Part shown: positions 17,165 to 26,407 of the stretch, one piece after another
Numbering within the stretch: the stretch's first letter is position 1
Layout of the letters: every line of letters starts with the position of its first letter
The notes under the pieces: generated by a model
Database searches by the model: none
What the model was told of the DNA's origin: nothing
Seen by the model: the letters and a program-made list of their open reading frames with translations, nothing else
Translations under genes and position numbers: made by a program
From: Terriglobales bacterium
Lineage (GTDB): Bacteria > Acidobacteriota > Terriglobia > Terriglobales > Acidobacteriaceae
Assembly (NCBI GenBank): GCA_030038475.1
Contig: JASHOU010000010.1
Coordinates: forward strand, 1 to 64,000
Length of the DNA: 64,000 nucleotides
Reading direction: 5' to 3'

Positions 17165-20100
17165 TTAGAACGTGACGCGAACGCCAAATACGATTTGGCG
17201 TGGAGCGCCATCGGCGTAACTTCCGGAGCCGGGGAGAATACGATCCAGCCGCGATGTACAGAAGGCGGTGGAACTGCCGCAGTAGCCGGCCGAACTTGCA
17301 TTGTTCAACGAACTGCCGGGCGCGCCATCCATGACGCCGCTGAGCTGGTGCCCTGGACCGCCGAAGTTAGCCCAATTGAAAAGATTGAACAGGGAGACGT
17401 TAGGTTCAACGGTGGTGCGCTCTCCCACTTGAAACGGACGAGTCAGGCGAATATCCATCGTCTTGAACCAGGTTGCAGTGGCGAAATGCTCCGGCGGACC
17501 TGCGCAATTCTGGGGATTGGAGCTGACATTGGAGCAGATCAGCGGCGCATAAGCGCCCAGCGCAATTAACTGCTGCGGTGAAAACAAGGCGCTGTTGATC
17601 AGAGCCTGGCCGGCTGGAGTCACTTTGCCCGCGTAGTCGGCGTTGTAAATCGCGATGGCCTTGGTCAGATTGCTGATTGAGTATCTTCCTGTGCTGCCAA
17701 TATTGGTTCCGGTGACAAGATCGCCGACGGTGCCGTCACCGGTAAGGTCGCTGCGGAAGATTTCGCCAGCCACGCCGCCGCCATCCAGTTGCGGAACCGA
17801 AGCGCTGAGCGGAAGCGGCGAAGCGACATGAGCGATCATGGCAAGGCGCAGGCCATAGGACAAATCCGCGATGGGAGTGAAAGTGAATTGATGTGTGCGG
17901 TCGAGGCCGGAGTCGCCCCAATATCCGATGTGCGGGCTGCGGAAGTTTTCCGCAACATTCATCAGGGAATAATCGCCGCCGCTGCCGTCCGGTTCGGCGA
18001 TGTTGCTGCGATAGCGGGAGAGTGTGTAGGAAAGCGAAAATTCTACCCGCCGTACGCGGCGCAATGGATTCGCTCCGGTTTCGCCACGATAGCCGATCTG
18101 AATGGCGGTGTATTTGGACCGGCCGGCGGGAAAGAACATGACGTTCGATCCCACCGCGGGATTGACGCCGCCGAAAGCGGCCTGCTGCTTGCCTAAAACC
18201 GAGCAGGGAAACGGCCCGCAGAAGGCATTCGACGAATCGAGGCCGTTGCGCGCGAAATCGGTGATGCTGGCGGTGGGCACGTTAACCAGATAACAATTAA
18301 CGGCGGCCTGCGAGCTGGAGCCTGCAAAAGTCGCCTGCGGGCAGCCCGCCGAGGCGGGGTTCGAGGCCAGCGTGGCATTGATCGCCGACAACTCCGCCGC
18401 ATAGTTGTTGAGGAGCGGGTTGAGATTGTCGCCATCGGTCATGTAGTTGGCGTCGCCTACGTGATTGGTGTCGATGCCGAGAGAGAATTGCGTGCCGATC
18501 TCGCGGATGTAATCGGCAGAGAACATACCGTGTTCTCCGAGTTGATGCTGAATTCCACCGGAGAGATGAAGCACCCGCGGCGTTTTGTAGCCGGGTGCGA
18601 GCATGCCACCGAAGTCCGCAATGCTGTTGGCCAGCGAGTAAATGTTGGGGCCGCCGGTCACCGCCGATTGCGTTGCCATGAACTGCGACTGCAAATCCTG
18701 AATCGCGGAGGAAACAGCTCCGATGGGCTGGCCGCAGATCTGGGTTGCAATGTCGCGTCCGTCTACCGAACTCACCACCGATCCGTCGGGAAAGAGCACC
18801 GATCCCGTCGGGCACAGCGTCAGGCTGCGGTTATATTGTCCATTGGAGAGGCGATTGACGCGGTCCTGATAGGCATTCTGAAGCAGAAGATTGTCGTAGA
18901 ACATGCCGCCGCTGGCACGCACCACCATCCGCCCATTGTGGGCCGGATCCCAGGCGACCCCAACCTGCGGAGCGAAATTATGCGTTGGCTCGGTCACCAC
19001 GCGGCCCAGCGAATTCCCCGGCCCCAGATGTTGCTGTTGCAGCAGATCGAACTGATCAAGAATAAAGCCGCTTGTGCACGGCGGAGTCTTCACGATCGTC
19101 GTGTTGATCGCTGAACACGGCACCGGCGGCAGATCGCTGTTCGTGCGCCCGGTGTCGTACACATAATTGACTCCAATGTCGACGTTGATGTTCGGAATCA
19201 CATTGAAGGTGTCGCCGGCGTAGCCCTCGAAGCGCGTGTCGAAGTGTCCACCAGTCGAGCGATTGAAGGCCGAGTTCTCGCTGAAATTTCCCAGCCCGTT
19301 GTAAATCGCGAACGTGTCGACTGGAAAGTTCAGCGGATTGTCGGCCGCTCCGCGCGGATCGCCTGGGTATAGCGGCGCCAGGCTTGGATTGCTGTTGACG
19401 GCGGTGATCGCGTCAAGCCCGTTGGAACTGGTGACGGAAGGCTCAGAATCTCCCGGGACAAAAAAATCTCCCTGGGTGATGCGATGAATCGCACCTCCGA
19501 ATCGCAGCGAGTGCTTTACCCGGTAAATTCTTCTGCTGTCGTAACGCCCGAAAAGATCGCGTTGAATCGTCTGCCGCGGGCCGAGAATGCTCGGCCCCAG
19601 TGCGAACGAGCCGATTTGCATGTGGAACGGCGCTGAGGGCAAAATGGTGGACGCGCCCAGCGCCGGATTGACCGCGTCGACCAGCTTCTGATATCCGAAA
19701 CGCGCGCTGTTGGTATAGCGTCCGCGCTTCCAGTCCAGGCCGAATACCGCTGCCGGGACATTGAACTGATTGCGATAGTCTGACAGATTGTCGGAGGGAC
19801 CGATCCCGTTGCTGTTGTCGTAGCTGAGGCGGACGAAACCTTTCATGCTTGCGCTAAAGGTGTAATCGAGACGCGCTGTCAACATGTTCTCGCGAAAATA
19901 AGCGCTCTGCGCGGCGGTTTCGTCGAACCCGCCCAGATCACCGGGATTCGGCAAAATCAAATCCCCGGTCGTCATGGGAAAGAAACCGTCCTGCTTGGTG
20001 CGTTCGCCGGTCACAAACAAAAACGCTTTATCCTTGATCACCGCTCCGCCCACTCCGAATCCGTAATGCTGGCGGCTGTAGCCGGAGGTGCCGGAGGGAA

Positions 20101-20905
20101 ATCCAGCGAGACCGAGACTCTGGTCGCGCAAATTGCCGAAGACATCGCCGTGCAATTCATCTCCCGCCGAGCGCGTTGTGATGCGCACCGAACCAGCAGC
20201 ATTTAGCGATTGCGAAACATCGGGCAGCACTCGCGTAACGGTTACTTCGCTCACCGAGTCGGCCGGCAGATTCGTGGTGGCCGCGCCCTTGGTCTCATCC
20301 ATCACCTCTACTTGGTCGGCGTCGTAGTGCGTGGTGCGTCCCAGTTGGCTGTCAATCGCAAGCGATTGCAGGCCACTCTTGCCCGGGTCGAGGATCGCTC
20401 CATCCACCGCCGCAACGCCGGGGTCGATTCTCCCGGCGTTCAAATAATTTCGTCCGTTGATCGGCAGCGTATCGGCAGCACTGCCACCGAACTTGCTTTC
20501 CAGTTGGACGGGGCCGGGATTGATCCATCCCAGCTTGAAGTTTGCTCTAACCGGATTACCCACCACCACGGTGACCGTGGTTTCGACCGGCGCCATGTCA
20601 CGGGCTTCAGCCGTGACAACATAAGTGCCCGGCGGCAACGCCTCGGTGACATACACTCCACCCTTGGAAGAGCGCGTCACACCTCGTACCTCAGTCGCCT
20701 GCGAGCTGTAGAGGATTCGCGCGTTTTCAATCGGGGCGCCCACATCATCGAGCACTGTGCCCTCAATCGTGCCGGCAGTAGGATTTTCTCCGGTTACTTC
20801 CTGCGCCCATAAGGGAGCGGCGAAAGCAAGCAGAGTAAACCAAATGGGAGGGATTAAGCTCAGGGACAGAGAACGCCGAACGCGCCAACCGAACCATTGA
20901 AACAA
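17165..20905 (-). CDS. Oar-like TonB-dependent outer-membrane receptor
   Basis: About 1246 residues. Start taken as TTG 20905, nine bases after GGAG; TTG 20935 is also possible. After a signal sequence ending PLWAQ there is a carboxypeptidase-regulatory-like beta-sandwich (about 45-125, GTIEGTVLDDVGAPIENARI), then a plug region (LPINGRNYLNAGRIDPGV) and a long beta-barrel ending in the aromatic RQIVFGVRVTF. This matches the Oar/Cna-B-TonB receptors that Acidobacteriota carry in many copies, thought to import large carbohydrates or peptides or act in adhesion. The substrate cannot be told from sequence. It is a single gene with no SusD-like partner beside it. Confidence 0.92.
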   Translation of the reverse strand: MFQWFGWRVRRSLSLSLIPPIWFTLLAFAAPLWAQEVTGENPTAGTIEGTVLDDVGAPIENARILYSSQATEVRGVTRSSKGGVYVTEALPPGTYVVTAEARDMAPVETTVTVVVGNPVRANFKLGWINPGPVQLESKFGGSAADTLPINGRNYLNAGRIDPGVAAVDGAILDPGKSGLQSLAIDSQLGRTTHYDADQVEVMDETKGAATTNLPADSVSEVTVTRVLPDVSQSLNAAGSVRITTRSAGDELHGDVFGNLRDQSLGLAGFPSGTSGYSRQHYGFGVGGAVIKDKAFLFVTGERTKQDGFFPMTTGDLILPNPGDLGGFDETAAQSAYFRENMLTARLDYTFSASMKGFVRLSYDNSNGIGPSDNLSDYRNQFNVPAAVFGLDWKRGRYTNSARFGYQKLVDAVNPALGASTILPSAPFHMQIGSFALGPSILGPRQTIQRDLFGRYDSRRIYRVKHSLRFGGAIHRITQGDFFVPGDSEPSVTSSNGLDAITAVNSNPSLAPLYPGDPRGAADNPLNFPVDTFAIYNGLGNFSENSAFNRSTGGHFDTRFEGYAGDTFNVIPNINVDIGVNYVYDTGRTNSDLPPVPCSAINTTIVKTPPCTSGFILDQFDLLQQQHLGPGNSLGRVVTEPTHNFAPQVGVAWDPAHNGRMVVRASGGMFYDNLLLQNAYQDRVNRLSNGQYNRSLTLCPTGSVLFPDGSVVSSVDGRDIATQICGQPIGAVSSAIQDLQSQFMATQSAVTGGPNIYSLANSIADFGGMLAPGYKTPRVLHLSGGIQHQLGEHGMFSADYIREIGTQFSLGIDTNHVGDANYMTDGDNLNPLLNNYAAELSAINATLASNPASAGCPQATFAGSSSQAAVNCYLVNVPTASITDFARNGLDSSNAFCGPFPCSVLGKQQAAFGGVNPAVGSNVMFFPAGRSKYTAIQIGYRGETGANPLRRVRRVEFSLSYTLSRYRSNIAEPDGSGGDYSLMNVAENFRSPHIGYWGDSGLDRTHQFTFTPIADLSYGLRLAMIAHVASPLPLSASVPQLDGGGVAGEIFRSDLTGDGTVGDLVTGTNIGSTGRYSISNLTKAIAIYNADYAGKVTPAGQALINSALFSPQQLIALGAYAPLICSNVSSNPQNCAGPPEHFATATWFKTMDIRLTRPFQVGERTTVEPNVSLFNLFNWANFGGPGHQLSGVMDGAPGSSLNNASSAGYCGSSTAFCTSRLDRILPGSGSYADGAPRQIVFGVRVTF

Positions 20906-21118
20906 AGCGCCACTCTCCTGGGAGCAGAATCTCAAAGTGGAGCGGGAAAACGATTCTGCGTCTAAAGGGTCTTAGTTTCCACTGCAATGGAATAGGACAG
21001 TTTACTAGATGCGGCAACTTCAGCGGCGCGATGTATGGGATTTTGGAGAACGGCCAAGGTTAATTCATGTGATCGAGGACTCGTTGTCAACTCTGTGCGC
21101 GAAATTGCTGCAGCATGT

Positions 21119-22144
21119 CTAAAACGTATTTTTGTGCGTGTAGTATCCCGCACGATAGTGCGATTGAAACGGACCGCCGGCCGGAGGTTTGTTCAAATCC
21201 ACGTGCAGTCGCCGGAAGTCGGAGTTGGAATAGCGCTGCGAGGGATAATAGGCGAGCAAATATTGGGTGCGCAGTTCGTCGCTGATTTGGCGGAAGGCAT
21301 CGTCCAGCTGCGCGCTCGAGGTCGCGTAATAGTATTTGCCGCCGGTATCCGATGAAATCTGAATCAACGCGTGTTCACCGCCGGTGTCGCGGCCGGCGTC
21401 GGCTTCGATGGGAACGATAATAATGCTGTAGATAATGGCCTCGGCCTCCTGCGCGGCGCGCAGCGCTTCCTTGTAGTCCACCTGGCTCATGGTGTCCCCG
21501 CCATCGGTGATCACCACCATTACTTTTCTTCCCTGACGGCGACCCAGCGCGTGTGAGCCGAGGTAGACGGCGTCGTAGAGCGCCGTCGCCGCGCCGTTGT
21601 GCGGACGATCAATGCCGGCGTCGATTCGTTTCAGATCGGAGGTAAACGGCACGACTTCGCTTACGATCTCGCTAAATTTGTAAACCGACAGGCCATCCTG
21701 CGGGCGCACAATGGCGTGCGCAAATTTGCGAGCGGAAATCAGTTCCAGAGGCAGATCTTTTCTGGTGCTCAGGCTGGTATCGACCCCGAGCACGATGGAG
21801 AGCGGCAGCGCGGATTCCTTGCTGAAGATTGCGATTTTTTGCTCTTTGCCGTCTTCCTTCAGCACAAAATTTTCTTTCTGCAGATTCGCTATCGGAGCGC
21901 CGTGCGCATCGGTAACGGTCACGAAGACGTTCACCAGCTTTACCTCGACGGTGATAGTGGATTCGGGATCCTGGCCTATCGCCGCGCCACAGGCGAAGAT
22001 AAGAGCCAGCAGACACGCTACGAACCTCGAGCCACGGGCTACGACCGAATGACCCCTGTCCGCGCATGCTCGCAGCTCGCAACTCGCTGCTCGTAGCCGT
22101 TCGCTGGATTTCGGGATGCGGCTTTGCAACGAAGTTCGGTTCAT
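21119..22144 (-). CDS. Secreted VWA-domain protein (acidobacterial VWFA-related)
   Basis: A 341-residue protein of the acidobacterial VWFA-related type (TIGR03436-like). The VWA domain (about 110-290) has a complete metal-ion adhesion site: VDTSLS, the Thr in NGAATALYDAV, and TDGGD. The N-terminal strand block VEVKLVNVFVTVTDAHG is typical of the family. The signal sequence (RFVACLLALIFACGAAIGQ) is preceded by an unusually long basic n-region, and DNA 22020-22100 encoding it is made of iterated CTCGCAGCTCG / GTAGCC words like those in intergenic islands. The real start may differ, but no better one is visible. Confidence 0.88.
   Translation of the reverse strand: MNRTSLQSRIPKSSERLRAASCELRACADRGHSVVARGSRFVACLLALIFACGAAIGQDPESTITVEVKLVNVFVTVTDAHGAPIANLQKENFVLKEDGKEQKIAIFSKESALPLSIVLGVDTSLSTRKDLPLELISARKFAHAIVRPQDGLSVYKFSEIVSEVVPFTSDLKRIDAGIDRPHNGAATALYDAVYLGSHALGRRQGRKVMVVITDGGDTMSQVDYKEALRAAQEAEAIIYSIIIVPIEADAGRDTGGEHALIQISSDTGGKYYYATSSAQLDDAFRQISDELRTQYLLAYYPSQRYSNSDFRRLHVDLNKPPAGGPFQSHYRAGYYTHKNTF
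22020..22100. repeat. Iterated-word repeat inside the VWA gene 5' end
   Basis: Short words (CTCGAGCC, GGGCTACG, GCTCGCAGCTCGCAACTCG, GCTCGTAGCC) repeat in direct and inverted order. The wording resembles the island at 28061-28099. Here it overlaps coding sequence for the leader of the VWA protein. Confidence 0.5.
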
Positions 22145-22169
22145 TCGGATTCAATCATTTGGATGCGGG

Positions 22170-22904
22170 CTAGCGTGGGCTGCGCCTCCCTGGGCAGCGA
22201 ATTTCTTCCGGAAAAGTCTCGCCGTCGGCCCAGACTGCGCCGTCTTCAAAATATTCCTTCTTCCAGATCGGCACCGTTTTCTTCAGCCTGTCGATGATCC
22301 AGCGGCAGGCCTGAAACGCAGCGTCCCGGTGCGCGGCCGTCACCACGATCAGAACGCTCGTCTCGCCGATTTCCAAACGTCCCAACCTGTGGACGATCGC
22401 CACTCCGCGCACGCCAAAACGCGCCTGCGCCTCCATCTGCAGCGCTTCCATCTGCTTCAAAGCCATCGCCTCATAGGCTTCGTAATGGAGATAGAGAGTG
22501 CGCCGGCCGCGCGTGTTGTCGCGCACAATGCCTTCGAAAATCACCGCCGCGCCGTCTTCCGGCCGCTTGAGTCGGCCAACAATAGAATCCGTCTCGATCG
22601 GCTCGCGCACGATTCGAACTTCACCCTGCAATTCGCCTTGCTCTGCATTGGCCTTGGCCGACCCGCCACTGACTGGCGGCAACAGCCCAACTTCATCGCC
22701 TTCGTGCAATGCGCGGTCGGCCGTCGAATATTCCCGATTCACTGAAATGGCGAGCGACGGCGCCATCGCTTCCAGCCGCGGAGCCTGTCGCACATAGTAA
22801 AGAATCACGTCGCGCGCTCTCGCGTCGCTCGGCATATCCACAGTATCTGCCGATCGTCCGATGAGATCCTTCACCACACCGAAGAAAAGCACGCCGATCT
22901 TCAT
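22170..22904 (-). CDS. moaX: Fused MoaD-MoaE molybdopterin synthase (MoaX-like)
   Basis: A 244-residue fusion of both molybdopterin synthase subunits. Residues 1-85 are MoaD (MKIGVLFFGVVKDLIGR, ending LLPPVSGG), the sulfur carrier whose Gly-Gly end must be free for thiocarboxylation. Residues about 95-230 are MoaE (VGRLKRPEDGAAVIFEGIVRDNTRGR, YEAYEAMALKQMEAL, VTAAHRDAAFQACRWIIDRLK). In the mycobacterial MoaX fusion, cleavage after the Gly-Gly is needed, and the same is inferred here. Other moa genes are not in the window. It is divergent from the HEAT/PilZ gene. Confidence 0.9.
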   Translation of the reverse strand: MKIGVLFFGVVKDLIGRSADTVDMPSDARARDVILYYVRQAPRLEAMAPSLAISVNREYSTADRALHEGDEVGLLPPVSGGSAKANAEQGELQGEVRIVREPIETDSIVGRLKRPEDGAAVIFEGIVRDNTRGRRTLYLHYEAYEAMALKQMEALQMEAQARFGVRGVAIVHRLGRLEIGETSVLIVVTAAHRDAAFQACRWIIDRLKKTVPIWKKEYFEDGAVWADGETFPEEIRCPGRRSPR

Positions 22905-23104
22905 GGAAATTCGCGCCAAGCTCAACGGTTTGCTGCAAACGTTGCAGCCCTAGTGTAGCGCGGTGGCAACCTAAGGACGATGTCCCTCCGTGTATTCGTG
23001 ATCTATCATTCTCCGTTTTCCCGAATTACCTCCGTAATCGTGCAATAGGTCACCTTCCCGCTTAGTCTTATTACCAACGCCCTATTCCGGAAGAGGAGGC
23101 TGTT

Positions 23105-25837
23105 ATCGCCAACCCGGTTCAAACCGATGCCAGCCGCGGTGCGGCCGCTCGGTCTTTCCTGCACAGCCTCAACATCCTGATCAAGTACACGCGGCTGTAC
23201 GGAGTGACCCACAAGCGCACGGAAGGACAGTTCGGTGTCGCCTGGAATGAACTTCAGCAGGCGCTACCCAAGAGCGGCGACACGGGATTTGTGCTGGGTG
23301 TTGCGGACAACAAACTTCTTCTCGATGGCCTTCCGCTTGAAACCGGGCAGGCGGAGCGCAGTTTCGCACAGTTACTGACAGCGGCCGGACTTTCCAGCAT
23401 CCTCTTCTCGAACAAAGTTACAATCGACGACTTTACCCGCCTGGTGCGCGCTTTCGCCATGGGCGGATCGAAAGCGCAGGACTTTGCGAAACAACTGAAA
23501 GAGACGCTCGGCGATAACAAGGATTCGTCGATCCGTATCAATGAAGTCAAGTTTGTCGCCGCCGATCCTACCACCGGCGAGTATTCCATGGCGGCGCAAC
23601 TGGCCGCGCAAGCGCTTGGCCCGGAAGCCAAGCAGTGGCTCAACGATCCGCAGAAACTCTTGCAGTTGATTGCTGCCGCGCAGGGAGCAAGCGGCGGCGG
23701 TGGCGCAGCGGGCGGCGCGCCGCTCGGTACTGTTCCGAGCATTCCGATCCCCGGAGGCGCCGGTGGCTCCGGCGGTCCCTCCTCTGCGGGAAGCGGGCCT
23801 TCTGGAGGGGCTTGGAGCGGTGGCGTAGTTCCGTTGCAAGAGGAGGAGGTCATTCAGACCATTCGCCTGCTCACGCATTTTGGGCAGACGATGCAGGATC
23901 CCAACGCCTCGCCGGAAAACCTGAAAGTGGAACTCGGAAAAGCGCCCGAAGGGGCCAAAGTCAATCTCGCGGGACTATTGGAAAGTCTGGCCAAGCAAGT
24001 TACCGACAAGCCCGGCGACGGCGGCGACACCCCGCTGCTGATGAAGGCGGCCGAGAGCATGGCCATCAAATTCGCGCTCGAACGCTATCAGCGGGGCGAT
24101 GTGAAAGTCAACGCCGTGCACGAGATGATGGAACACATGAGCCGGCAGATGGACACGCTGCGGCAGATTTTGCGCGTTCAGGAAGACAAGATGTCCAAAG
24201 CCGGCATTCTGGTCGAGTCTCATGCTGACATTCTTGATCGCATGTTCTGGGCGGAGATTCCTGAGGCGGGCAAGAAAAGCGTTCTGCTTTCGGGCGAAGC
24301 GGCCTGTGTGCCGCCACGCAACATTCGCCAGTTCGTCGAAATCCTTTTCGAACGCGATGACAACGAACTCGCCGCCAAGATTCTAGCGAACTACTGTTCC
24401 GGTCTCGACGCCAAAGATGCCGAACCACGCCGCAAGACCGCGATTGGACTGGGTCAACTCGCCGACCTCTATGCCAGCGCGCCCAATGAGGTCATGCCGA
24501 ACACCGTCGCCATGATCGCCGAAAATCTGGCCAAGGAAAACGATAGCGAGATTCAAAGCCTGCTGAGCGCTGCCTTCACCCGTTTCGGACAGGAGGCTTG
24601 CGCCCGCAAGAAATATAAGGCCATCGCAGAATTCTGCGATTCGCTCGAGAGGATTGCGCAGCAGCGGCCCGCTCTTGTGCAGGACCTGCGCTCGCGCGTC
24701 GGCATTGAGAATCGGCTGCCGGAGATGATGGAAGAAGCCATCAATGCGGATGAGGTCTCCGAGGATCTGATCAACGTGCTGCAACAGCTTCCGCGAATTT
24801 CGGTCGAGCACCTTGCCGATCGCTTCTTCCGCGCTCAGAGACGCATGGAATGCGATCGCATTGTGGAACTCGTCGGCGAACTGGGACGGCCGGCGATCGA
24901 CGATCTGCGCGACATGCTGACCTCGGGACAGCCGCGACAGGCGGCCTCATCGGTCGGCCTCTTGAGTCGCTTGTCCGTAACTTCGCTTTTGGAGTTGCTG
25001 CCGCCGCGCATCGGCGATTTCAACCGCTTCTATCAGGACATTATTGTCCGCCAGATCGCTTACGGTGCGGCGCCGGACCGCGGCCGTACTCTGCTCGAAC
25101 TGCTTGAACTGCTCGATTCGCTCATCCTGCCCGAGGCCATCGATGAGATCGGCATGAGCCAGGACCGGAGCGCCAGCGCCAGCCTGATTGCCCTGGCCTC
25201 CGCTGGCGAGGCGCAGCACCGTCCGCCATTCGTGCAACTGAAAGCCATCGAGTCGCTCGGCCGCTTGCGCGAAACCGAAGCCGTTCCCGTGCTGCGCACC
25301 ATCGTCGAATCCAAGAAAATGTTCGGCTACAGCCAGCACCGCGAGTTGAGAATCGCCGCGATTCAGTCCCTTTCCAAGATCGATCCCCGGCATGGCACGC
25401 AGGCTCTAACCGACAGCGGACTGGAGGCGGGCGAACTGACGGTGGCTCCGCTCGATTCTGGTCCGGGATGTCCTTGGGTGCGTCAACGGCGTTACGAACG
25501 CATCATGCTGCCGCGTACGCTTTCTGCGACTCTTTCCAGTTCCTGGGGAAAATCAAACATCGTGATGCGGGAGATGAGCCTCGGCGGCGGCATGGGCACC
25601 CGCAATGACAATCTGCGCGTCGGTTCCGAGGCGCACGTGGAAATCTCGCTGGGCGTGAAAAAGATTCGCGGCGAGGTTCTTCTGCGCCGCGCCCGCGTGA
25701 ATGAAATCGGGTTCGAGTTCGTCAGCATGGACCTCGACAGCCGTTACCGCTTGCGGCGCGTTCTGGTCGAGTCGTTGCAAAAGGTTCCGGACAGCCGTTC
25801 GCCTGACTGGGACGGCGAGCGCAACATCCAGAATTAG
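23105..25837 (+). CDS. Large helical-repeat protein with C-terminal PilZ-like domain (probable ATC start)
   Basis: About 910 residues. No ATG/GTG/TTG exists in frame before GTG 23204, yet upstream codons look coding (AARSFLHSLNILIKYTRLYG). A perfect AGGAGG (23094-23099) lies five bases before ATC 23105, so ATC initiation is proposed. A Gly/Ser/Pro linker (about 195-245) separates an N-terminal helical domain from a long HEAT-like helical region (about 245-780). Residues about 795-890 form a PilZ-like domain: RRYER fits RxxxR and EMSLGGG resembles D/NxSxxG with Glu at the first position. Probably a c-di-GMP-linked scaffold; function unknown. Confidence 0.75.
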   Translation: MANPVQTDASRGAAARSFLHSLNILIKYTRLYGVTHKRTEGQFGVAWNELQQALPKSGDTGFVLGVADNKLLLDGLPLETGQAERSFAQLLTAAGLSSILFSNKVTIDDFTRLVRAFAMGGSKAQDFAKQLKETLGDNKDSSIRINEVKFVAADPTTGEYSMAAQLAAQALGPEAKQWLNDPQKLLQLIAAAQGASGGGGAAGGAPLGTVPSIPIPGGAGGSGGPSSAGSGPSGGAWSGGVVPLQEEEVIQTIRLLTHFGQTMQDPNASPENLKVELGKAPEGAKVNLAGLLESLAKQVTDKPGDGGDTPLLMKAAESMAIKFALERYQRGDVKVNAVHEMMEHMSRQMDTLRQILRVQEDKMSKAGILVESHADILDRMFWAEIPEAGKKSVLLSGEAACVPPRNIRQFVEILFERDDNELAAKILANYCSGLDAKDAEPRRKTAIGLGQLADLYASAPNEVMPNTVAMIAENLAKENDSEIQSLLSAAFTRFGQEACARKKYKAIAEFCDSLERIAQQRPALVQDLRSRVGIENRLPEMMEEAINADEVSEDLINVLQQLPRISVEHLADRFFRAQRRMECDRIVELVGELGRPAIDDLRDMLTSGQPRQAASSVGLLSRLSVTSLLELLPPRIGDFNRFYQDIIVRQIAYGAAPDRGRTLLELLELLDSLILPEAIDEIGMSQDRSASASLIALASAGEAQHRPPFVQLKAIESLGRLRETEAVPVLRTIVESKKMFGYSQHRELRIAAIQSLSKIDPRHGTQALTDSGLEAGELTVAPLDSGPGCPWVRQRRYERIMLPRTLSATLSSSWGKSNIVMREMSLGGGMGTRNDNLRVGSEAHVEISLGVKKIRGEVLLRRARVNEIGFEFVSMDLDSRYRLRRVLVESLQKVPDSRSPDWDGERNIQN

Positions 25838-25868
25838 TTTCAGGCCTTAAGGCGTTATCAGTTTTAGG

Positions 25869-25914
25869 AAAAAAAACGGCCCCCGCGCACATGCAATTTG
25901 CAGGCCGGGTGCCG
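25869..25914 (-). terminator. Intrinsic terminator of the atp F0 operon
   Basis: Read on the minus strand, CGGCACCC pairs with GGGGGCCG (7 of 8 pairs) around a 22-base loop with its own TGCAA/TTGCA arm, followed by eight Ts. It lies 19 bases beyond the atpE stop. Confidence 0.7.
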
Positions 25915-25932
25915 CGCAATTTTTCCGATCCC

Positions 25933-26244
25933 TCAGACCACCTTCACGAAAACAATCACTAGGGTGAACAACACCAGCGACTCAATGAAGGCAAGACCAA
26001 GAATCAGAGCCACCATGATTCCTGGACGCGCGGCCGGATTGCGGCCGATCGATTCGCAGGCGGCCCCCGCAGTTCTTCCTTGCCCGAGTGCGGCCAGGCC
26101 GGCCGCGAGAGCAATGGCAAAACCGGAAGTCAGCGCTACCCAGTTCGTACCGCCCACCGGGGCCGTCGCCCCCTGCGCAAAGGCCGGCACAGCCAGCACC
26201 GACGCCATCGTCATCATGAACATCAACATCGCGAACTTCCGCAT
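25933..26244 (-). CDS. atpE: ATP synthase F0 subunit c
   Basis: Rotor-ring subunit of 103 residues. GGAG precedes ATG 26244. The first 25 residues look like a cleavable leader (MRKFAMLMFMMTMASVLAVPAFAQ), which is unusual for subunit c. Two membrane helices are joined by the polar loop GRNP. The ion-carrying Glu lies in GLAFIES. When aligned to Na+-type rings, Gln in LGQGRTAG and the Glu-Ser pair fall on the Na+-binding positions (Gln32, Glu65, Ser66 in Ilyobacter), though the Tyr70 equivalent is Phe. Last gene of the F0 set, before a strong terminator. Confidence 0.93.
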   Translation of the reverse strand: MRKFAMLMFMMTMASVLAVPAFAQGATAPVGGTNWVALTSGFAIALAAGLAALGQGRTAGAACESIGRNPAARPGIMVALILGLAFIESLVLFTLVIVFVKVV

Positions 26245-26323
26245 TGTGTTTCTCCTTTTATAAATTGTCGCCAGGAGGTGGTTGACGCCGTGCTTAGGAG
26301 CCGGCACCCTCACGCTGAACGGC

Positions 26324-26400
26324 AGGTCTCAGTTTCCAGGTCTCAGGTCGCAGAAAACCGGGTTAGGAAGTTTCTGAGACCCGACACCTAAAATCTGAGA
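26324..26400. repeat. Iterated-word island, AGGTCTCAG family, between atpB and atpE
   Basis: Two direct AGGTCTCAG copies (26324, 26338) are followed after GAAAACCGG by inverted copies TCTGAGACC (26373) and TCTGAGA (26394). The whole can fold into a long imperfect hairpin. The same words and GAAAACCGG recur at 59879-60005. Confidence 0.8.
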
Positions 26401-26407
26401 GCTTATT

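Noticed and set aside
18461-19114. 217-codon plus-strand frame
   Set aside because: Antisense inside the Oar-like receptor gene.
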